The notes beneath the pieces are model-generated. The model searched no databases and was not told the DNA's origin. It saw only the letters and a list, made by a program, of their open reading frames with translations. A stretch of DNA of 43,222 nucleotides, taken from positions 1 to 43,222 of the forward strand of contig CAKRUB010000026.1 in NCBI GenBank assembly GCA_934402375.1, read 5' to 3'. The DNA comes from an uncultured Acetatifactor sp. Lineage in GTDB: Bacteria; Bacillota; Clostridia; Lachnospirales; Lachnospiraceae. This document shows, piece after piece, positions 1-6,549 of the stretch (the stretch's first letter is position 1; each line of letters starts with the position of its first letter). A program made the translations under genes and the position numbers.

Positions 1-1
1 T

Positions 2-75
2 GGCGAGATAGCTCAGTTGGCTAGAGCATGCGGTTCATACCCGCAGTGTCGAGGGTTCGAATCCCCCTCTCGCTA
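2..75 (+). tRNA. tRNA-Met (CAU), elongator type
   Basis: A cloverleaf is readable. The acceptor pairs GGCGAGA with UCUCGCU, the anticodon loop UUCAUAC carries CAU, and the T-loop is UUCGAAU. The GGUUCAUACCC anticodon arm matches the elongator tRNA-Met of Bacillus rather than initiator or lysidine-modified tRNA-Ile. CCA is not encoded. The T-stem has one A-C mismatch (52 against 66), and both bases are also present in attR, so it is not an integration artefact. The phage inserted in the T-arm and rebuilt the 3' end, so the gene stays functional. Confidence 0.95.
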
Positions 76-77
76 TT
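52..77 (+). other. attL core (26 bp)
   Basis: Identical to 40818-40843. It starts in the T-stem and ends two bases past the discriminator base of the tRNA. The 5' part of the tRNA lies outside, so this is the left host-phage junction. Confidence 0.93.
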
Positions 78-79
78 CC

Positions 80-108
80 AAGATGCCGATAAATACGGCA
101 TCTTTTTT
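80..108 (+). terminator. Phage-borne terminator for the rebuilt tRNA
   Basis: AAGATGCCG and CGGCATCTT form a 9-bp stem around the loop ATAAATA, followed by a T run. The host terminator beyond attR (40858) has the same 7-nt loop and a similar upper stem, so the phage appears to carry a copy of the host terminator as well as the tRNA end. Confidence 0.88.
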
Positions 109-112
109 CTTT

Positions 113-134
113 GTGTTGCATTTCGTGTTGCATA
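113..134. repeat. Integrase arm-type repeats, left end
   Basis: Two copies of GTGTTGCAT spaced 12 bp apart, just past the integrase stop codon. The same 22-bp block recurs at 40663-40684 inside the other prophage end. Position and repetition fit arm-type binding sites for the integrase N-terminal domain. Confidence 0.75.
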
Positions 135-136
135 TA

Positions 137-1150
137 TTATAAAAGTGATTCAAAATGACTATTCGCTTTGGCAGACATTTCCTTCTGTTTGTCGCTCATA
201 GCATGGCGATAGACTGACTTCAGGACATTGTCGGAGCACCATCCACCATCAGCCATAATATATGCATCCGGGATTCCTAACGCGTGTCGGATGGAAGCAG
301 AGTAGTGCCGCAGATCGTGAAAGCGGAAATGCGGGATATTGTGCCGGGTCAAAACCCTTTGAAACATGATGGTGATTGAATGCGGATTCAGGGTTGTGAT
401 ATGCCCGACCTCTGTTATTCGATCGATAACAAAAGCGGGAGCTTCTATATATCGATCCGAAGTTGTGGTTTTTGGTGCCTTAAGATGCCACTGTTTATCT
501 GCTCCGAGAACCAGTGAATGATGAATATGAATCGTATTCCCGCTTATGTCTGTCATAGATAGCCCGCAGATCTCACCTCTGCGCATCAGGCAGAACGCCC
601 CCAATAAAACCGGTATCTCCAGCTCTGTGTCTTTCACGGCGGACACCAGAGCCTTAATATCCGCATCGGTAGGAATATACAGATCAGGCTGTACCCTCTG
701 CGGCATAGTGGTTTTTAGGTTTAGATTGCCGCCCAGCACGGCGGAAATCAGCCCGTGGTAATTCCGTACTGTTTTAGGCGATTTCGTCTTTGCGAGTACA
801 TTGATTACTGTCTGGATGTCCTCCTGCTCCATGTCAGAAATCTTCTTGTTATAAAAATCACTAAAATCCTTTTCCAGCATCCGCTGGATGTTTTTGTAAC
901 CTTTGATCGTGGAAGGGGAGAGCACCGCTTCTTTGCTCGTGATGTAGCCGTCCAGTTCGTCGCAAAATAATCGTTCGGACTTTTTCTTTTTCTTCTGTTC
1001 CACCTCAAGCAGATATTGAGATGCGAGGTATTCAGCCTCCTTCTTCGTGTCAGCCGTAAAGGACTTGTACTGCCGCTTACCGTTTGCGTCCTTGCCGACA
1101 AAGATAAGGCATCTGTATGCGCCCGAGGGTAGTTTCTTCGCTGTTGCCAC
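137..1150 (-). CDS. int: Tyrosine site-specific integrase
   Basis: Catalyses integration and excision at the tRNA-Met site. The N-terminal ~55 residues look like an AP2-type arm-binding domain (GAYRCLIFVG). Residues 60-145 form the core-binding domain, and the catalytic domain follows. Visible catalytic residues are R191 (RRGEICGL), a beta-hairpin lysine at 224 or 227, H278 and R281 (HDLRH), W304 in the His/Trp position and the nucleophile Y314 (VYRHAM). Length, 337 aa, is slightly short but complete. The start is GTG, with AAGGAGG eight bases upstream; the nearby ATG is out of frame. A perfect 7-bp inverted repeat (1188-1205) lies in its leader. Confidence 0.95.
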   Translation of the reverse strand: MATAKKLPSGAYRCLIFVGKDANGKRQYKSFTADTKKEAEYLASQYLLEVEQKKKKKSERLFCDELDGYITSKEAVLSPSTIKGYKNIQRMLEKDFSDFYNKKISDMEQEDIQTVINVLAKTKSPKTVRNYHGLISAVLGGNLNLKTTMPQRVQPDLYIPTDADIKALVSAVKDTELEIPVLLGAFCLMRRGEICGLSMTDISGNTIHIHHSLVLGADKQWHLKAPKTTTSDRYIEAPAFVIDRITEVGHITTLNPHSITIMFQRVLTRHNIPHFRFHDLRHYSASIRHALGIPDAYIMADGGWCSDNVLKSVYRHAMSDKQKEMSAKANSHFESLL

Positions 1151-1187
1151 TGTTCATTCCTCCTTTTCGTGTAAAATGGCTTATTTT

Positions 1188-1317
1188 CGGGCATAAAAAT
1201 GCCCGGTGACTTGATTTTTTAGTCCCGGGATGATACTATCTATATGGTTGTACAGTAGTATCCTTCGGGGCTATTGTCTGTCAGCTCTGGTGCGTCAACA
1301 TCGGGGCTGATTTTTTT
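1188..1317. other. Structured intergenic region upstream of int
   Basis: Three foldable elements. CGGGCAT/ATGCCCG with a 4-nt loop (1188-1205) lies in the int leader. An imperfect 14-bp hairpin with 12 pairs spans 1224-1270. TCAGCTC/GGGCTGA at 1281-1310 is followed by seven T, which is a plus-strand intrinsic terminator. The last suggests a short plus-strand transcript ending here, opposite in direction to int. No ORF is credible. Confidence 0.55.
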
Positions 1318-1355
1318 GTAACTATATATTGGTACTATTTGTCACCACAAAGGAA

Positions 1356-1385
1356 TTGACATTTTGGATGCTTTGTGGTTATAAT
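1356..1385 (+). promoter_or_regulatory. Strong vegetative promoter for a small RNA
   Basis: TTGACA at 1356 and TATAAT at 1380 match the sigma-A consensus exactly, with an 18-bp spacer. Nothing downstream on the plus strand encodes a credible protein before a terminator at about 1525. Confidence 0.75.
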
Positions 1386-1390
1386 ATGCG

Positions 1391-1528
1391 TGTTAGCAAA
1401 ACAAACAGTAGATAACTGATAAGCTAACCAATAAGACGAGAACATGGAACAGAAATGTTCTTATAGTATTTAAGAGATAAGCTGATGGTGTTTCTGGTGA
1501 GTACCAGGAAATGTCTGTCAGCTTTTTC
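1391..1528 (+). ncRNA. Probable small regulatory RNA of about 140 nt
   Basis: Starts just after a consensus promoter and ends at an intrinsic terminator. Three hairpins are visible: GTTAGC/GCTAAC (1392-1428, with an inner CAGT/ACTG), AGAACAT/ATGTTCT (1439-1461), and a long terminator stem in which AAGCTGA/TCAGCTT encloses TTTCTGGT/ACCAGGAAA (1479-1524), then Ts. A 9-codon ORF begins at 1444 but has no ribosome binding site. It lies between the convergent ends of int control and the NYN gene. Not recognised as a known family; the role is unknown, perhaps control of lysogeny genes. Confidence 0.55.
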
Positions 1529-1568
1529 TCTGCCTATTTAACAGCAGGAAGAGGGTGCTCTAACAAAG

Positions 1569-2246
1569 TCAGTTGGTTTTCTTAGCGGTTGTCGGAGTGA
1601 ACCGTTTATCGCAGGTACGCAGTCCATCTATATGTTCAAACAGATCTGGTTTAATAGCTGCCCCCAACGGATCTAGTATAAAATCAATACCTTCCCGACG
1701 TGCAAGTTTTGCGGCAGATACAAAGTCGCTGTCCCCGGAGATTAAGATAATCTGATCAACTTGATGCTTATACGCCATAGATGCAATATCCAAGCCAATT
1801 TTCATATCAACACCTTTTTGATCTATTTCAATGCAAAAATCAGACTCTTGCAGATCCGAAAAAGAAATGGATCCTCGGCAGAGTTTCTTAACAACATCAG
1901 GACGAATGGTGTAGTGAGCCTGCTCTTCGGCGAGTTTCCCTAACCGGATGGCAAATTTTCTTTTTTTCTTCAGCTCGGTAAGGAATTCATTCATCCAAAT
2001 GTATAGTTCCGTTTTGGATAAATCCACCTGCTTCTGAAGAAAGGGATGAAAAAGTCTTTTCGAAGCAGGAGGACAGTCATAGTAAAATATACGATACAGA
2101 TCATTATTATGTTCTCCATGTGAGTTCAAGTGACGTTTGCAATAATTTGCCAATTCAATAGCACGATCCTTGGCAGGTATGTCACCTATAACAATTTGAG
2201 CCCGCCTGCGGTAGAATCCACCATCTACAAGTATAGCAGTTTTCAT
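1569..2246 (-). CDS. NYN-domain (LabA/DUF88-like) putative RNase
   Basis: Predicted cytoplasmic metal-dependent ribonuclease of the PIN-like NYN fold. The acidic residues expected for the active site are D8 (ILVDGGFY), D147 and D153 (KGVDMKIGLD), and D172/D174 (ISGDSDF). The middle, residues 50-125, is a family-specific insertion. Length, 225 aa, is normal for phage NYN proteins. The start is ATG with GGAGG seven bases away. It is transcribed alone from its own promoter (2355-2383), through a leader with a terminator-like hairpin. In prophages such genes are usually expressed in the lysogen; an RNA-decay or defence role is inference. Confidence 0.85.
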   Translation of the reverse strand: MKTAILVDGGFYRRRAQIVIGDIPAKDRAIELANYCKRHLNSHGEHNNDLYRIFYYDCPPASKRLFHPFLQKQVDLSKTELYIWMNEFLTELKKKRKFAIRLGKLAEEQAHYTIRPDVVKKLCRGSISFSDLQESDFCIEIDQKGVDMKIGLDIASMAYKHQVDQIILISGDSDFVSAAKLARREGIDFILDPLGAAIKPDLFEHIDGLRTCDKRFTPTTAKKTN

Positions 2247-2261
2247 ATATTATCCTCCGTA

Positions 2262-2350
2262 TAAAATAAAAAGCTTCAGGGTTCGGTCATTCTCATATGC
2301 TGAGAGACGTACAACCTGAAGCATTATTAACGTGTAACTTTTTGTTACAC
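2262..2350 (-). promoter_or_regulatory. Leader of NYN gene with attenuator-like hairpin
   Basis: Read on the minus strand, GTGTAAC/GTTACAC (2332-2350) folds at the extreme 5' end of the transcript. GCTTCAGG/CCTGAAGC (2273-2322, enclosing a small inner hairpin) is followed by a U-rich run at 2262-2272, immediately before the ribosome binding site. The second hairpin has the form of an intrinsic terminator, so transcription into the gene may be conditional. The first could instead be a DNA operator over the start site. Confidence 0.55.
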
Positions 2351-2354
2351 ACTT

Positions 2355-2383
2355 ATATTATATGTTCAGGATTGATTTGTCAA
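2355..2383 (-). promoter_or_regulatory. Promoter of the NYN gene
   Basis: On the minus strand, TTGACA (2378-2383) and TAATAT (2355-2360) are separated by 17 bp. The predicted start falls on the inverted repeat at 2332-2350. Confidence 0.7.
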
Positions 2384-2399
2384 TACATATTACAGAAAA

Positions 2400-2435
2400 T
2401 GTGTATAAATCTGTGGATAACCATGTGTAAAACTA
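2400..2435. repeat. Three 12-bp direct repeats resembling DnaA boxes
   Basis: TGTGTATAA, TGTGGATAA and TGTGTAAAA begin at 2400, 2412 and 2424, an exact 12-bp period. The middle one is a perfect DnaA box read on the other strand. They lie 17 bp upstream of the NYN promoter, so they could be a regulator array or a DnaA-responsive site. Confidence 0.5.
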
Positions 2436-2451
2436 TGCGAATATCGTAGGT

Positions 2452-2469
2452 AGTTGCACCGGTGCAACT
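2452..2469. repeat. Perfect 18-bp palindrome
   Basis: AGTTGCACC followed directly by its reverse complement, three bases past the stop of the lipoprotein gene. It has no U tract, so a protein-binding site is as likely as a weak terminator. Confidence 0.5.
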
Positions 2470-2472
2470 CCG

Positions 2473-3105
2473 TTATTCCATGTCCGAAGAATTAGAAGTT
2501 GAAATTTCATTACCGGTATCCGCATTCACAAATGTAACAGATACATTGTCTACGGTTGTACCATCAAAAATTCCATACATACCGCCATACATATAAAAAG
2601 CAAGTACGGATAAAGATTCAGCCATATCCAGCTCCGTGGACTTAGTAGTGACAGTAAAAGAAGTAAAATTGTCATTTGCTTCGATGGCTGTAAAATTTGG
2701 ATAATCCTCGGAACCGACCATAGCATTAAGTGCGTCAGTGATAGTGGATCGCATTTCCGACATCATTTCTTCGTGCTGCTTTTTAGTCATGACATACGTT
2801 GCGCTGCCATCATCATTAAGGGTGATAGATTTGTAACCATACTCTTTCGCAGTGTTATCAAGTTCTTCCTGAGTAGTTTCGCCCACATATGATGCAGGAA
2901 TTGTCATTTCTACATCAAAAAGTCCCTCATCAATAGTTATATCTCCCAGATCTTCCAGTTGCGACAAATCACTGGTAGAGGTTTCCTCTTGAGTGGTTTC
3001 GATCGTCGCAGTTTGCGCGGAACTTTCTGATGATACAGCATTAGATCCGCAAGCAGTGAGCAACATTGTTGTCGCTAATAACACAGTAACAATTTTCCTT
3101 TTCAT
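2473..3105 (-). CDS. Secreted lipoprotein, possible lysogenic conversion factor
   Basis: 210 aa with a lipoprotein signal: basic MKRK, a hydrophobic stretch and lipobox LLTAC, giving lipid attachment at C19. A Ser/Thr/Glu-rich linker runs to about residue 50. The rest is a soluble domain of unrecognised family facing the outside of the membrane. ATG at 3105 is preferred, since AAGGAG lies nine bases away; an in-frame TTG at 3111 is too close. Lipoproteins next to phage repressors often act in superinfection exclusion or host fitness, but that is inferred from position only. The 146 bp upstream (3112-3257) hold no gene, only leader sequence. Confidence 0.85.
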   Translation of the reverse strand: MKRKIVTVLLATTMLLTACGSNAVSSESSAQTATIETTQEETSTSDLSQLEDLGDITIDEGLFDVEMTIPASYVGETTQEELDNTAKEYGYKSITLNDDGSATYVMTKKQHEEMMSEMRSTITDALNAMVGSEDYPNFTAIEANDNFTSFTVTTKSTELDMAESLSVLAFYMYGGMYGIFDGTTVDNVSVTFVNADTGNEISTSNSSDME

Positions 3106-3257
3106 AACCAAAATCTCCTTTGTGCAGTTGTATTTTATATCAATTCGGCGCTATAGATAATAGCCCGAGAATGATACCTTGAAGTAGTCCCAATATAGGA
3201 AATAATATCATAACTGCGTGGCTTTTGAATAGCGTGATTTTGGAAAAAAATAAAAAG

Positions 3258-3728
3258 TTATACAAATTCTATAACTGCAATAGATGGTTCAAACACGACC
3301 ATAAAATTATCTACCTTGGCAAATGAACCATATTGATTTTTATAGCAAGTAATCGCTTCTTTCAAAAACTCCTCGGTTACGTCGAGATATTCAGCTGTTT
3401 CGTGGTAATTTTGGCATCCGGCATTGTATGCCTTAATGATACCCTGTAGTCCAATTAATTTATTGTACGCCCAGAGCCGTGCGCGATGCTCTTGCTTTCG
3501 GTTACAGACCGAGGACTGATCGAGAATATCACCGGAGGTAGTATGGTAATGCCCCAACTCCTCCGCGAGAATACAAGTCCTTTTGGCGTTAGAACGCACG
3601 GCGCGATTGATACCTATTACATCATTATTGATCAGACCATCAGCTTTCGATTGGAACTTTGCGTTTTCAATTACATAAACATTTTCTTTCTCGGCTTCCG
3701 CCAAGAGATTTTCATAAGTCAATTTCAT
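3258..3728 (-). CDS. ImmA/IrrE-family metallopeptidase, repressor partner
   Basis: Predicted zinc peptidase that cleaves or inactivates the adjacent repressor during induction, as ImmA does for ICEBs1 ImmR. Residues ~54-63 read LAEELGHYHT, where the usual first histidine of HExxH is glutamate and a second histidine follows two residues after the conserved one. I recall such a variant from phage members of the family; its metal ligands may differ. 156 aa, cytoplasmic. The gene lies 32 bp downstream of the repressor gene, probably in one operon. ATG at 3728 or GTG at 3731 both sit unusually close to GAGGG, suggesting coupled translation. Confidence 0.85.
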   Translation of the reverse strand: MKLTYENLLAEAEKENVYVIENAKFQSKADGLINNDVIGINRAVRSNAKRTCILAEELGHYHTTSGDILDQSSVCNRKQEHRARLWAYNKLIGLQGIIKAYNAGCQNYHETAEYLDVTEEFLKEAITCYKNQYGSFAKVDNFMVVFEPSIAVIEFV

Positions 3729-3760
3729 CACCCTCTATACAATATCTCATTTTGAGTACA

Positions 3761-4213
3761 TTATTCTGGTCTCTTAAGTGTATTCATATCGGATTTCATT
3801 TTCTCCTGCTCTTCAGGATCGTCCTCATAATCGTTATGAGCTGCCTTAACTGTCTGGGTAAAGCTAATAATGTTGGTGGAACGTTCCCATTCTTCATTCA
3901 AGGTAAAGTCAATCATTTTTTTCCCATGAGAATCAAGTTCACGGTACTTTTTTATATGTTCAATCTCAGACGGTTTTATAGCGAAATCGCTTCCTTGTAC
4001 GCCAAGCCCATAAGCTTCACCAAGCAATTCCGCGGCGTCTAAACCATAAATATCACATAAAGCACAGAAAGTATCAATATCGGGCTCTGATACACCATTT
4101 TCATAGTTGCTTAGGGTGTTTCCCTTAACGCCTATTTTAGTAGCAACATCACTTTGCTTTAACCCCTTGTTTATGCGTCCTTCTTTTAATTGTGAAATGA
4201 GGTATTCGTTCAT
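3761..4213 (-). CDS. CI-type phage repressor (XRE-family HTH)
   Basis: Maintains lysogeny by binding operators in the divergent promoter region. Residues ~6-62 form an XRE helix-turn-helix (LKQSDVATKIGVKGNTLSNY). The C-terminal 85 residues are charged with no LexA-like peptidase, which agrees with an ImmA partner rather than RecA-driven autocleavage. 150 aa from ATG 4213, which has GAGGGG eight bases upstream; the in-frame GTG at 4222 touches that site and is rejected. Confidence 0.92.
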   Translation of the reverse strand: MNEYLISQLKEGRINKGLKQSDVATKIGVKGNTLSNYENGVSEPDIDTFCALCDIYGLDAAELLGEAYGLGVQGSDFAIKPSEIEHIKKYRELDSHGKKMIDFTLNEEWERSTNIISFTQTVKAAHNDYEDDPEEQEKMKSDMNTLKRPE

Positions 4214-4245
4214 TATATCCACCCCTCTATATTTGATTTATCTTC

Positions 4246-4274
4246 ATTATACACAAGCATTTTGAAAAAGTAAA
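4246..4274 (-). promoter_or_regulatory. Repressor promoter
   Basis: On the minus strand, a TATAAT -10 (4246-4251) and a weak TTTACT -35 (4269-4274) with 17-bp spacing drive the repressor/ImmA operon. Confidence 0.65.
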
Positions 4275-4304
4275 TTAAAATTTCAAAAAAACCGAAAAAA
4301 GATA

Positions 4305-4345
4305 TTGACATCACAAGAATCTTGATATATGATACAAATATCAAG
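4305..4345 (+). promoter_or_regulatory. Early (cro) promoter with operator
   Basis: TTGACA (4305) and TATGAT (4328) are 17 bp apart. CTTGATA at 4321 and its inverse TATCAAG at 4339 flank the -10 box, and CAAGAATCTTG lies in the spacer, so repressor or Cro bound here would block the early operon. Confidence 0.75.
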
Positions 4346-4362
4346 AAAATCGAAGAAAGGAG

Positions 4363-4602
4363 ATGAATGTAAATTTGCTTGGACTTGATATTTCAGGAAT
4401 CAAAAAATACATAGATGATTCCGGGTTAAAGCAAAAATCGGTTGCAGAGAAAGCGGGACTAGACGAAGTGAAATTTTGCCTTATCTTGCAGGGGAAAAGA
4501 AAACTAGAAGCTTCGGAGTACGCGAATCTTTGTAAGGCTATAGGAGTTTCCATGAATAAATTTCTTAAGCCTCGTATGCCGGACAAAACAAAAGGCTGCT
4601 AG
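4363..4602 (+). CDS. Cro-like XRE-family regulator
   Basis: First gene of the early operon, opposite the repressor; likely represses the lysogenic promoter. It carries a compact XRE fold (GLKQKSVAEKAGLDEVKFCLILQGKRKL, shown across residues 21-48). Up to 79 aa. The ATG at 4363 abuts AAAGGAG with no spacer, so a TTG at 4375 may be the true start; neither is certain. Confidence 0.8.
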   Translation: MNVNLLGLDISGIKKYIDDSGLKQKSVAEKAGLDEVKFCLILQGKRKLEASEYANLCKAIGVSMNKFLKPRMPDKTKGC

Positions 4603-5021
4603 TGTGTCGTCACTAACAGCTCTTGCCTAAATTTTTTGACCCTATGTACTTTGCAGGTTTTCACGACACTGTACGACACCAATGTTTCTTGAAGTACTCC
4701 ACCACTTACGCAGTTTTAGTTCAGCGAATCTGACAAACAGATTGTAGTGCTAGCCCATTAGTTGGTGGATTTAGAGGAGTATCTGGTACGGTGAAGCATT
4801 TTTACGAGTGCCGTCTCATGCGATTTACCTCTTCCCTGAGTAAGTAACGCCGTACTGATTACTACATTTGCTTCCGGTTTTAAGTGCTTTGGACAACCAC
4901 TATTGCAGCCTCTAATTAAAGGAACGGGGCAGAGACAAAAGTTTGGTCAATAGGACCAGCTCCTTTCTTGCCCGATTTGGGTAAGAATATATTAACATTA
5001 TCGTAATAAAAATTCAAGTAA
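4603..5021. other. Non-coding stretch after cro
   Basis: About 420 bp with no credible gene on either strand. It holds three copies of ACGACAC: inverted at 4604-4610 and direct at 4663-4669 and 4673-4679, the direct pair 10 bp apart. Near 4917-4975 an AAAGGA...TCCTTT / GGGC...GCCC fold is possible. It may be a decayed gene or a control site. Confidence 0.5.
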
Positions 5022-5123
5022 TCAAAACAAAAAAATAAGTGGAGAGTATCAACCCCAAAAATCGACAGTGTGCAGGCGGTAGCTAAGGTGCTGAAAGTCA
5101 AGGTAGACAAGCTATTGGAATGA
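5022..5123 (+). pseudogene. C-terminal remnant of an XRE-type HTH gene
   Basis: The frame opens after a stop at 5019 and reads KWRVSTPKIDSVQAVAKVL then VDKLLE before TGA. This is the typical tail of an XRE protein (KWE..G...PKID..Q.IA..L.V..D.L). No start codon or N-terminal half is present, so it is a leftover second regulator. It ends 14 bp before the next gene. Confidence 0.6.
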
Positions 5124-5137
5124 AAGGAGATGAGTAG

Positions 5138-5386
5138 ATGGGAACTTTTGAAGAGATTCTTGCGGGAATCCCGCAGGAGATCAAAACGCTGGAAGTTGAT
5201 ACCGAAAAGAAGATATTCAAATTAAATGGTGTCGATTTCGGAGATGACTGTGATTATTTTGAAATATCGTGTACTGGCGGAGAGGGGTTTAAAATTCGCC
5301 TGGAACTTTCAAAGCGCATCATCTGCGCCAACTACGGCTTTGACAATGCGCTGAAAGAACTCCCTACCGTGCGAACTACGGAATAA
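5138..5386 (+). CDS. Hypothetical early phage protein
   Basis: 82 aa, acidic and soluble, with no recognised domain. AAAGGAG nine bases before ATG is a good ribosome binding site. It opens the run of small early proteins; product conserved only by position. Confidence 0.65.
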   Translation: MGTFEEILAGIPQEIKTLEVDTEKKIFKLNGVDFGDDCDYFEISCTGGEGFKIRLELSKRIICANYGFDNALKELPTVRTTE

Positions 5387-5408
5387 GCTAAATGGAGGGA
5401 GATGAGTA

Positions 5409-5675
5409 AAGACGGAGCATTTAAATCAGCCAGTATTTGCTGAAACGGAGACGGAAAAGGTAGATGCCGTATTGTATCAGGCAATGTTCGATGAAGTGAT
5501 ACGGCTTCGGAAAACTGTAAGCCGCAGAGAACGTAGTGAGATTAGAAATTTTATTACGGAAGCATATCGATTATTTGCTGAAAAAAGCAGCAGGAAGGGG
5601 GAAAGAGATGGAAGTAACCGTGCGCCAGTACATCAATTCTCCGAAAGTGACAGTGTCTTTCGAAGTGTCCAGTGA
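5409..5675 (+). CDS. Small helical protein with damaged start
   Basis: An open frame runs from 5405 to 5675 and reads TEHLNQPVFAETETEKVDAV, then a basic helical part (VIRLRKTVSRRERSEIRNF). GGAGGGAG at 5394-5401 is correctly placed for a start at 5409, but the codon there is AAG, one base from ATG. Alternatively a single extra G at 5411 has broken ATG 5402 from this frame. Weak starts at 5472 (TTG) or 5484 (ATG) remain. The end overlaps the next gene by 68 bp. Not recognised. Confidence 0.45.
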   Translation, partial: KTEHLNQPVFAETETEKVDAVLYQAMFDEVIRLRKTVSRRERSEIRNFITEAYRLFAEKSSRKGERDGSNRAPVHQFSESDSVFRSVQ

Positions 5676-5907
5676 CGATTGGTGTTTAATTCAACAGTCA
5701 GAGAGTTGGAAGCGCATTCAAAATTTCCTTGAGGTATCTGAAAGTAAAGGAAGCCGGATGTGCCTTAGTAAGGTAGATGAACTAATCGATACGCTGGCGG
5801 AGCACATTCGGGAGAATGTCAAGAGCGGAACGTATGTGGAGAATGAGCTCGCGGAGCAGACAAAGGCTCTCGCGGAGTTGGTGTCTGCGAGAGGCAAAAC
5901 GCTTTAA
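5608..5907 (+). CDS. Hypothetical early phage protein
   Basis: 99 aa from ATG 5608, preceded by GGAAGGGGG. A beta-rich N-terminus (MEVTVRQYINSPKVTVSFEV) is followed by two helices with many Glu and Lys. Longer in-frame starts (5536) would read through poor codons without a binding site. Function unknown. Confidence 0.65.
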   Translation: MEVTVRQYINSPKVTVSFEVSSDDWCLIQQSESWKRIQNFLEVSESKGSRMCLSKVDELIDTLAEHIRENVKSGTYVENELAEQTKALAELVSARGKTL

Positions 5908-5914
5908 CGTTGAC

Positions 5915-5952
5915 TACTGTCGGTATTTCCTTCTACTGTCGGTATTTCCTTC
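5915..5952. repeat. Two tandem copies of a 19-bp unit
   Basis: TACTGTCGGTATTTCCTTC occurs twice back to back just past the stop codon at 5907. The 5908-6067 gap holds no other feature I can support. Confidence 0.8.
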
Positions 5953-6067
5953 AATAGTTTCAATAACGGTATTGAAGAAAGCAGTTACTTCATTTGCAGC
6001 TTCGGTCGCATTTGATTTGAGAACGAAGTTGCAATGATGAGATTGGAGTAGGAAGGAGGGAAAAGAG

Positions 6068-6214
6068 ATGGAGAATCTTTCAAATGTAAAAACCTGCGAA
6101 TTGGTTGAGGAACTGAAACAGCGTGAAGGTGTAGAAACGATTTTGGCAGGATCTTATGAATCGCAAAAGGTTTTAGTAGAAGGTCCTGCCGTAGTTCTGG
6201 TGGTTACGGATTAA
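6068..6214 (+). CDS. BC1881-like small phage protein
   Basis: 48 aa. The pattern TCELVEELKQREGVETI followed by a GPAVVLVV(T)D ending resembles the short BC1881 family of Firmicutes phages, whose function is unknown. AAGGAGGG lies before ATG with good spacing. Confidence 0.7.
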   Translation: MENLSNVKTCELVEELKQREGVETILAGSYESQKVLVEGPAVVLVVTD

Positions 6215-6261
6215 CCGATTCTGGTATCACCGTATCTGCCCTTGATAAAAGGAGGATGTGT

Positions 6262-6549
6262 ATGCCTGGGACAATTAATATTCTGGGGATCGTGTATCAG
6301 ATCGAAGAGGTGGAAGTAGTTAATAAAACAGAACCTCGGAAGGGAGAAATTGATTTTCTCGCTGGTGTAATCAGAATTGATAAGAACATGCCAAAGGAAT
6401 TGAAGGAACAAACTCTGATGCATGAAATACTGCATGCAGTATGTGATCTGCTTGGGTACGAGAAGCTCTGCTTTGATGAAAAAAAGGTGCAGGGACTTGC
6501 GACAGCCCTGCACCAGATTTTCAAGTCACAGACTATTTTTTCTTCTTAG
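6262..6549 (+). CDS. Small HExxH metallopeptidase-like protein
   Basis: 95 aa. TLMHEILHAVCDLLG (zinc ligands H54 and H58, catalytic E55) is an ImmA/IrrE-like motif, with the mature N-terminus beta-rich. It is shorter than usual, and the third ligand may be E/D near residues 68-72. Start: ATG 6262 is six bases from GGAGG, whereas ATG 6256 touches it. The same binding-site block, AGGAGGATGTGT, precedes the gene at 6787. Its 3' end overlaps a minus-strand gene by 17 bp. Confidence 0.75.
   Translation: MPGTINILGIVYQIEEVEVVNKTEPRKGEIDFLAGVIRIDKNMPKELKEQTLMHEILHAVCDLLGYEKLCFDEKKVQGLATALHQIFKSQTIFSS

Noticed and set aside
546..1194. Plus- and minus-strand frames across the integrase gene
   Set aside because: They are shadows of the integrase; compositions are unlike protein and no ribosome binding sites fit.
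1444..1473. 9-codon ORF inside the small RNA
   Set aside because: No ribosome binding site and it lies in a hairpin, so it is not called as a gene.
4916..5110. 64-residue minus-strand frame
   Set aside because: It overlaps the HTH remnant, has no binding site and is rich in Phe/Leu from reversed AT-rich DNA.
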